From Desulfobacteraceae bacterium (lineage in GTDB: Bacteria; Desulfobacterota; Desulfobacteria; Desulfobacterales; RPRI01), in NCBI GenBank assembly GCA_011391695.1, contig JAABQB010000026.1:1-38830 (forward strand): a stretch of DNA of 38,830 nt. The letters are read 5' to 3'. Positions 33,704-38,830 of the stretch are shown piece after piece; position 1 is the first letter of the stretch; every line of letters begins with the position of its first letter. The notes under the pieces were generated by a model. It was not told where the DNA came from, made no database searches, and saw only the letters and a program-made list of their open reading frames with translations. The position numbers and the translations under genes are program-made.

Positions 33704-33709
33704 TGTCAA
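33704..33709 (-). promoter_or_regulatory. Possible -35 element of the Hdr/Nuo/Flx operon promoter
   Basis: A perfect TTGACA on the minus strand, about 100 bp ahead of the short hdrA start. No good -10 is found at 16-18 bp (TAGTTA at 17 bp, TTAAAT at 20 bp), so this is only a candidate. The rest of the 33606-33860 gap holds the palindrome at 33746-33760 and the hairpin at 33817-33846. Confidence 0.3.
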
Positions 33710-33745
33710 TAGATTTTTCGCTGGAAAATGTTGAAAAAAGACAGC

Positions 33746-33760
33746 CCATCATAATGATGG
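33746..33760. promoter_or_regulatory. Palindromic operator candidate upstream of the Hdr operon
   Basis: CCATCAT and ATGATGG are perfect 7-bp arms around one base, located 37-51 bp upstream of the candidate -35. It resembles the palindrome ahead of the left hdrA (271-288). Confidence 0.4.
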
Positions 33761-33816
33761 AACAAATTGAAATATATGGGGATTCTCAAGAATAAGCAGC
33801 GGGAATGGCAAAACAC

Positions 33817-33846
33817 GATCGGCTGAAATTAAAGCTTCAGCCGATC
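33817..33846 (-). terminator. Hairpin after the dual-receiver regulator gene
   Basis: GATCGGCTGAA and TTCAGCCGATC form a perfect 11-bp stem around an 8-nt loop, directly downstream of the regulator's stop. The T-run after it is short (GTGTTTTG), but the strong stem makes a terminator likely. It would separate the regulatory genes from the hdr operon. Confidence 0.6.
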
Positions 33847-33860
33847 GCAAAACTACCGAT

Positions 33861-35528
33861 TTATGCCGCAAGCCTTACAGCGTTCTCTGCGGCAAAGCGG
33901 ATTTCATCCGGCGTAAAAGGCTTGGCCAGATAACCGACAGCGCCCATCCTTGCGGTCTCCACTGCCGTTTCAATGCTGGCGTAACCGGTAACGATAACAA
34001 CCATTGCCTCCGGTCTGCGCTCACGAATGCTTTTGAGCAGTTCCAGCCCCTTCACCCCCGGCATTTTCAGATCAAGCATGATAACCGGATAGCTGCTTTC
34101 ATTAATTTTTTCAAGAGCCTCTTCCCGGCTGATCGCCTGGTCCACTGCGTAGCCTCTTTTCTCGAGGATTTTTCGGATATTGTTGTTCACGGCCACTTCA
34201 TCATCGATGACCAGAACACCGCGCCTCGATTCATACGGAGACAGGCGCTTCTCGTCTGCTTCCTGTCGAGCCATCAGGGTTGCCGCATGCTGCCTGATTT
34301 CTTCGTATGAATAGACAACACTTCCTCCGGATTCCAGATGCATCGCATATTCTGCTCCGACTGCAGCTGCCACATCATCGAATACAAACGGCATGTCCAC
34401 ACCGATGAGACGGGATACATCCGGAATGTTCTGTTTTCCGGCTTCGGCCTTTTTCCGGCTTTTTTTCTGGGGACACAGGCTTGTTTTGTTTCCGGCCTTG
34501 CAGGTAGCTCCCAGCTTTTTAAAAATATCGCAGACCATCTCGCCTACCTGGCAGTAGTTCTCAAGTTTTTCAGATATTTTCACCTCAATAATCGGCATAT
34601 CTGAAGGCCCCATCGTCCTGACATAGTCGTCGCCGACGGCCCTGGCCACTTCACTGCGGTCAAACGGCATATCCACATCGATATTTCCGGATGCTTTGCC
34701 CATCATTCGGGCCACGTTTTCCTTCAACTCCTGATAGGAAACGAAAGATACCCCCTCGGAATCCAGATGGGCCAGATATTCCGGTCCGGTTACAGAAACC
34801 ACCTCATCATAATTAAAAGGCATATCGATGCCGATCCATTTGGACCGATCCGGTGCTTCAGCCGTTTTTTTGGAACCGGCTGACTTTTTGGCTGTTTTTT
34901 GAGGGCACAGATGGGACTTGTTTCCGGCCTTGCAGGTTCCGCCCAACTTTTTGAAAATATCACATACCATATCACCGACTGAGCAGTAATTTTCCAGCTT
35001 CTCCGGCATTTTCACCTCGACCACCGGCATATCCGACCGGCCAAGGGTCTTCACATAGTCCTCCCCGGTGTATTTGGCGACTTCATCACTGTCAAACGGC
35101 ATATCGATATCAATGTTAATGGCTTCAATTTCCTTTTCAGAGGTTTTGGCCTCAATCAGGTCGCCGGCCATGGCTTTCCGGACGACGGTTCGCAGCTCAT
35201 CCGGTGTAAATGGCTTGGACACATAATCGAGAGCGCCGAGACGAATGGCCTTCAGTGCGGTATCGGTCGACGCATATGCGGTCATCATCAGCGCCCGGGT
35301 CTTCGGCCACTCTTTTTTAACCTGCTTGAGAAGTTCGAGGCCGTTCATTCCGGGCATTACAATATCTGAAATCATAAGATCAAACGATTCCGTTTTCATC
35401 CGCTCCAGCGCTTCCGCAGCGTTTAGCGCACAGATAACCTCATAATTGTTTTTTGACAGAATTTTTTCGACATTTTGGCAGATTCCCTTTTCGTCATCGA
35501 TGACCATGATTCTTTCCAGCGTACTCAT
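33861..35528 (-). CDS. Dual-receiver regulator with duplicated Cys-containing 'DMPF' modules
   Basis: A 555-residue protein with receiver domains at both ends and no DNA-binding or enzyme domain I recognise. Receiver 1 spans about 5-125 (phosphoacceptor Asp55, Lys105); receiver 2 spans about 434-555 (MLDLKMPG, LAKPFTPDE). Between them is an A-B-A-B repeat. Each A unit begins IDIDMPFD or IDVDMPFD and ends with a conserved C-x6-C-x9-C-x8-C pattern (NYCSVGDMVCDIFKKLGGTC in the first, then LCPQK). Each B unit begins IGIDMPF or IGVDMPF and contains SYQEL or SYEEI. The four cysteines per A unit could bind a metal or sense redox state. ATG 35528 follows AGGAGGAAGCGAT; the longer start at 35579 is rejected. 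It lies between an NtrC-type gene and the Hdr operon. Confidence 0.85.
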   Translation of the reverse strand: MSTLERIMVIDDEKGICQNVEKILSKNNYEVICALNAAEALERMKTESFDLMISDIVMPGMNGLELLKQVKKEWPKTRALMMTAYASTDTALKAIRLGALDYVSKPFTPDELRTVVRKAMAGDLIEAKTSEKEIEAINIDIDMPFDSDEVAKYTGEDYVKTLGRSDMPVVEVKMPEKLENYCSVGDMVCDIFKKLGGTCKAGNKSHLCPQKTAKKSAGSKKTAEAPDRSKWIGIDMPFNYDEVVSVTGPEYLAHLDSEGVSFVSYQELKENVARMMGKASGNIDVDMPFDRSEVARAVGDDYVRTMGPSDMPIIEVKISEKLENYCQVGEMVCDIFKKLGATCKAGNKTSLCPQKKSRKKAEAGKQNIPDVSRLIGVDMPFVFDDVAAAVGAEYAMHLESGGSVVYSYEEIRQHAATLMARQEADEKRLSPYESRRGVLVIDDEVAVNNNIRKILEKRGYAVDQAISREEALEKINESSYPVIMLDLKMPGVKGLELLKSIRERRPEAMVVIVTGYASIETAVETARMGAVGYLAKPFTPDEIRFAAENAVRLAA

Positions 35529-35845
35529 ATCGCTTCCTCCTGTTGAGTGATGGTTAGCAATTAATTGACCTGACCACACTACTAAGCATGTCTTGTGCCA
35601 ATGTTGTTAACATCCTGATATTATATTTGTTTTATTTAATACTACGGCACATCAATGCCCGATTCTGTATAATATTTGTATTAATTTTTCAGTTATCAGT
35701 TATCTGAATTTTAAGTTGTCATCCTGCAGTTATGAAAGAAATATGTGATATTACAAAATGTTATAAACTGGATAGATGTCAATGAGGTAAATGTATAGAA
35801 TAATTATACAGTGTATGAAATAGATGAAGAATCAGGAATCAGGAG
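35529..35845. other. 317-bp AT-rich gap with sigma-54 promoter
   Basis: No gene is apparent. Apart from the sigma-54-type promoter at 35586-35600, the region is AT-rich and could hold upstream activator sites for the NtrC-type protein encoded next door. Confidence 0.5.
35586..35600 (-). promoter_or_regulatory. Sigma-54-type promoter of the dual-receiver gene
   Basis: On the minus strand TGGCACAAGACATGC has a perfect -24 TGGCAC and a -12 ATGC, with GG and GC separated by exactly ten bases. It lies 58 bp ahead of the gene start, and an NtrC-type sigma-54 activator is encoded immediately upstream. Confidence 0.65.
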
Positions 35846-37276
35846 TCAGCCGGGAGGCATCCGAAGACGCTGAGGAAGTGTAATGCCATGTTTTTTCATC
35901 AGATTTTGGAAATTGGTGCGCTGAAAGCCTGTTTGCCGGGCGGCCCGGGTAACATTCCAGTCGTTCTGTTCCAGCGCATTGGTCAGGAATTTTTTTTCCA
36001 GTTCACTGATTGCTGCGATTCGAATATTTTTTTTAGCCTGTTTCAGCTCTCCGTTGGTCTGGGGCATCGATTCCGGCATGGCCGGTTCAGCAAGTGCATT
36101 ATCACGCAGAAACAGCTCCGCTGAGGTAATCAGTTTTTTTTCGCAGAGAATCACAGACCGTTCGATCACATTTCTTAGCTGCCGGACATTTCCCGGCCAG
36201 TCAAATGCAATGAGCCTGTTTACTGCATCTTTATCGAACCCTATGATGGATTTATTCATCCTTCGGCAGAACTGTTTCAGAAAATGATAGGCTATCGGCA
36301 GAATGTCCGGTTTTCTGTCCCGAAGCGGCGGAATCAGAATGGGATATACAAAAATCCGGTAATAAAAATCCTGACGAAAGGTTCCGGCTGCTGCCATATT
36401 CTGAAGGTCCTGATTGGTGGCAAAAATCAGTCGGACATTTACCTTTTGCAGGGTTGTCCCTCCCAGTGGATAAAACTCCTGGCTCTCCAGAAAGCGCAGC
36501 AGCATGCCCTGAACTTCAAGATTTATATTGCTGATTTCATCCAGAAAAACGGTTCCATGGTTGGCAAGCTTGAAAATACCGTTCTTCTCACGGTGAGCTC
36601 CGGTAAATGCGCCCTTTACATGGCCGAAGAGTTCAGAGGCCAGAAGATTACCGGAAAGGGTTCCGCAATCCACCGCAAAAAACACCCCGTCCTTACGCTT
36701 GCTGTTGGCATGAACTGCGCGGGCTACCAGTTCCTTTCCTGTGCCGCTTTCGCCGCAGACCAGCACAGTGGCATCCGTCAGCGCCACTTTTCGGATCATG
36801 GACACGACTTTCTGAATCTGAGGACTGCTTCCAATCAGTTGATGGGCAATAGGCCGGGCTGCATCTTCTGAATCTTTTAACTGTTGATTCTGCCGGCTTG
36901 ACATACTGTCTGTTATTGCCTGAAGGACTACGGCGCGAAGTTCGTGGGGCGTGAATGGTTTTGGCAGATAGTCAAAAGCCCCGATTTTCATGACCTCCAC
37001 TGCGGAAGAAACCGATGCAAAACCCGTCATTATGATCACCCGGATATCCGGCTTGTTTTCTTTGATACGACGGAGCACTTCCATTCCGCCAAGACTGCTC
37101 ATTTTCAAATCGGTCACAACCACATCAAAGTGTTCGGCTTCAATCAGGGTCAACGCGTCATGACCGTTTTGAGCAATCGACACCTCACAGTCCATTTTCG
37201 AGAGGATTTTCTGACAGTTTATGCAGATGTTGATCTCATCATCCACAATAAGAATTCGCGGCGCATCAGAAGCCAT
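35846..37276 (-). CDS. NtrC-family sigma-54-dependent response regulator
   Basis: A 476-residue transcription activator. The receiver domain (about 1-125) has Asp56 as phosphoacceptor and KPFTP. The AAA+ domain (about 148-385) has Walker A GESGTGKE, the sigma-54-contacting loop GAFTGA and Walker B GTVFLDE. A Fis-type helix-turn-helix ends the protein ([20 protein letters not shown]). It activates sigma-54 promoters when phosphorylated, very likely by the kinase whose gene overlaps its start by 11 bp. The candidate target is the promoter at 35586-35600. Confidence 0.93.
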   Translation of the reverse strand: MASDAPRILIVDDEINICINCQKILSKMDCEVSIAQNGHDALTLIEAEHFDVVVTDLKMSSLGGMEVLRRIKENKPDIRVIIMTGFASVSSAVEVMKIGAFDYLPKPFTPHELRAVVLQAITDSMSSRQNQQLKDSEDAARPIAHQLIGSSPQIQKVVSMIRKVALTDATVLVCGESGTGKELVARAVHANSKRKDGVFFAVDCGTLSGNLLASELFGHVKGAFTGAHREKNGIFKLANHGTVFLDEISNINLEVQGMLLRFLESQEFYPLGGTTLQKVNVRLIFATNQDLQNMAAAGTFRQDFYYRIFVYPILIPPLRDRKPDILPIAYHFLKQFCRRMNKSIIGFDKDAVNRLIAFDWPGNVRQLRNVIERSVILCEKKLITSAELFLRDNALAEPAMPESMPQTNGELKQAKKNIRIAAISELEKKFLTNALEQNDWNVTRAARQTGFQRTNFQNLMKKHGITLPQRLRMPPG

Positions 37277-38738
37277 TGGAAATATCCTGGTGTAAAGGCA
37301 ACCTAATGGTAAATTTACTTCCCTGCCCCAGCTGGCTGCTGACGTTTATTATTCCGTCGTGCTGAGTAATGATACCGCTGGTAATAGCCAGACCCAGACC
37401 GGTGCCGTTTTTCTTGTTGGAATAAAATGGATCAAAAATCTTATCCAGATCTTCTCTTGGAATACCCTTACCGGTATCCCTGATTTCAATCTCTGCATCT
37501 TTGGAGTCAGGGCCGATCCTAGCACAAACCATAACCTTCCCCCCGGAATCGGTTGAATCAATTCCATTCAGGATAAGATTTATCAACGCCTGCTGAAGCT
37601 GTCCTTTATCCATTTGGATACTCCCAATGTCATCAGCGCATTCGCTTTCCACCGACACATCTTTAAATGCCGCTTGTTTTCGTGTCAGGAGAACGACTTC
37701 ATCAATCAATTCTTTGAGGTTATGCTCTTTTTTAATCGGTTCGTTTTTCCTTGCAAAATCAAGAAGCGCAGTAACGATTTTCCGGCATCGAAGGGTTTCG
37801 CTGGCAATGATCCCGAGTTCTTTATACATAGGATTCTCCGGATCGATATCTTCCTGTATCAAAAGCGCTGTAGTCAAAATAGTGGTCAGAGGATTGTTGA
37901 TTTCGTGTGCTACTCCTGCTGCCAACAAGCCTATTGACGCCAGTTTGCTCTGTTGAAGCAGACTCTTTTGGTTATTGAGTTCATTGGTTATATCTCGTGA
38001 CAGCTCGATGGCGCCCGTTACCTGACCATTTTCAAATGTGGGATAGCAGGAGATGGAGTAGTAGATTTCCCTTTTCCCCTTATCCAGATGGACATGTGTG
38101 GTCTGACATGGTTTTTTTGTACTAAAAGACTGAATCAGGGGACAGGGATGGTCTTCTCCGGAACACGGGATGTTCTGGTGATGGGTGATTTCATAACAGA
38201 ACCGGCCAATGACTGCTTCCCGCGTAACGCCCAGCTTGTTGAGCATGGAAACATTGATATCCATAATGCGGTAATCGGCGCCAATCACCAGGACGTCATC
38301 ATTCACCAGTTCGTTGATCACCATTTCCCGCATGGATTTATTTTCGGCATATTCTTGCAATCGACGTCTGACAAGGATTTTTTGGGCCGCCCGGGCAAGC
38401 GCATGTTCCAGATTACCCCTGCAAAGTGGTTTAGTGACAAAATCCGTGGCATCACACTGAAAACTCTTAATAGCCAGTTCCATATCTGCTTGTCCGGTGA
38501 TGATGATGACTTCGGTATCCGGAATTTCTCTCTTCATCTGTTTTAACAGGTCAAGGCCATTGATATCGGGCAACATAAAGTCCATCAGTACGATCCTTGG
38601 TTTGATATCCCTGAAAACGGTTATGGCGTCCCTGCCGCAAGTCGCGGTATGAACGATATACCCCATGAGTTCCAGACGTTTCCCCAAAATCTTACATAAG
38701 TCTTCATCATCATCAACCACTAATATTGTATATTCCAT
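37266..38738 (-). CDS. Receiver-PAS-histidine kinase
   Basis: A 490-residue soluble sensor kinase. It has an N-terminal receiver domain (about 1-120, Asp53), a PAS domain (about 155-265), a HisKA dimerisation domain with the H-box GVAHEINNPLTTIL, and a HATPase domain with DTGKGIPREDLDKIFDPF and GTGLGLAITSGI. The PAS contains CYEITHHQNIPC and DHPCPL, a cysteine/histidine pattern seen in other PAS kinases of anaerobes, perhaps for cofactor or redox sensing. No transmembrane segment is visible, so it senses a cytoplasmic signal. It is translationally coupled to the NtrC-type regulator. ATG follows AAGGTTTACACC. Confidence 0.92.
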   Translation of the reverse strand: MEYTILVVDDDEDLCKILGKRLELMGYIVHTATCGRDAITVFRDIKPRIVLMDFMLPDINGLDLLKQMKREIPDTEVIIITGQADMELAIKSFQCDATDFVTKPLCRGNLEHALARAAQKILVRRRLQEYAENKSMREMVINELVNDDVLVIGADYRIMDINVSMLNKLGVTREAVIGRFCYEITHHQNIPCSGEDHPCPLIQSFSTKKPCQTTHVHLDKGKREIYYSISCYPTFENGQVTGAIELSRDITNELNNQKSLLQQSKLASIGLLAAGVAHEINNPLTTILTTALLIQEDIDPENPMYKELGIIASETLRCRKIVTALLDFARKNEPIKKEHNLKELIDEVVLLTRKQAAFKDVSVESECADDIGSIQMDKGQLQQALINLILNGIDSTDSGGKVMVCARIGPDSKDAEIEIRDTGKGIPREDLDKIFDPFYSNKKNGTGLGLAITSGIITQHDGIINVSSQLGQGSKFTIRLPLHQDISNGF

Positions 38739-38756
38739 GGTGTAAACCTTACCACC

Positions 38757-38830
38757 TCATTTAAAGAATTTTGCCGCCTTTTCCTTAAGCGCCTTTCCTG
38801 TCAGTTCACCTTTGACTATCTCTTTCACTT
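38757..38830 (-). CDS. C-terminal end of a gene entering from the right edge
   Basis: Only the last ~24 codons are visible, reading VKEIVKGELTGKALKEKAAKFFK before TGA at 38757-38759. The frame is open to the edge. Its lysine-rich helical tail is not diagnostic. It would be the gene just upstream of the kinase, 18 bp away, so probably in the same operon. Confidence 0.45.
   Translation of the reverse strand, partial: VKEIVKGELTGKALKEKAAKFFK

Noticed and set aside
33606-33860. Sigma-54 promoter for the Hdr operon
   Set aside because: No GG-N10-GC arrangement with acceptable -24 and -12 sequences was found in this gap.

Overview
This window reads as a chromosomal piece of an anaerobic, probably sulfate-reducing bacterium of the Desulfobacterota (Desulfobacterales-like). 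The evidence is a full-length DsrC with both C-terminal cysteines, an HdrA/Flx-type flavin electron-transfer operon, a siroheme-decarboxylase-type protein, and at least four genes whose reading frames continue through an in-frame UGA at a position where the family has a redox-active cysteine. Each of these UGA codons is followed by a hairpin of the bacterial SECIS type, so selenocysteine (Sec) insertion is the best reading. No selA, selB, selD or tRNA-Sec gene was seen here.

Layout. (1) 1-218: start of a Sec-containing HdrA running off the left edge. (2) 793-4130, plus strand: an HD-GYP sensor with a periplasmic solute-binding domain, then a KaiC-like/XRE/cupin regulator. (3) 4174-10006, minus strand: CGGC protein, DUF6765 protein, RecQ, a FrnE/DsbA-type selenoprotein, a VOC protein and a class IV aminotransferase. 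(4) 10059-11151: a Y1 (HUH) transposase gene between inverted repeats. (5) 11657-23364: mixed housekeeping and accessory genes (DUF362 ferredoxin protein, DMT and MFS transporters, RNA methyltransferase, NMT1-type ABC transporter, GNAT, YkgJ-type protein, nitrilase, AhbA/B-like protein, YjbQ). Their intergenic gaps hold unusual drifting tandem repeats with a 7-base period.

(6) 23511-33605, minus strand: the main operon. In transcription order it encodes a short Sec-HdrA module, NuoE, NuoF, a 1087-residue NuoG-like/HdrA fusion, FlxD/MvhD (Sec), FlxC, FlxB, FlxA and DsrC. It looks like a soluble NAD(P)H-handling, flavin-based electron bifurcating or confurcating complex, with DsrC as a possible disulfide/trisulfide partner. 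The HdrA is split: the short selenoprotein supplies the FAD-binding/Sec/[4Fe-4S] segment that the first HdrA repeat of the large fusion lacks.

(7) 33861-38738, minus strand: a regulatory block upstream of that operon. It holds a receiver-PAS-histidine kinase, an NtrC-type sigma-54 activator, and an unusual regulator with two receiver domains flanking a duplicated cysteine-containing 'DMPF' region. A sigma-54-type promoter lies just before that last gene.

All calls come from reading the sequence and family knowledge; no database search was run.
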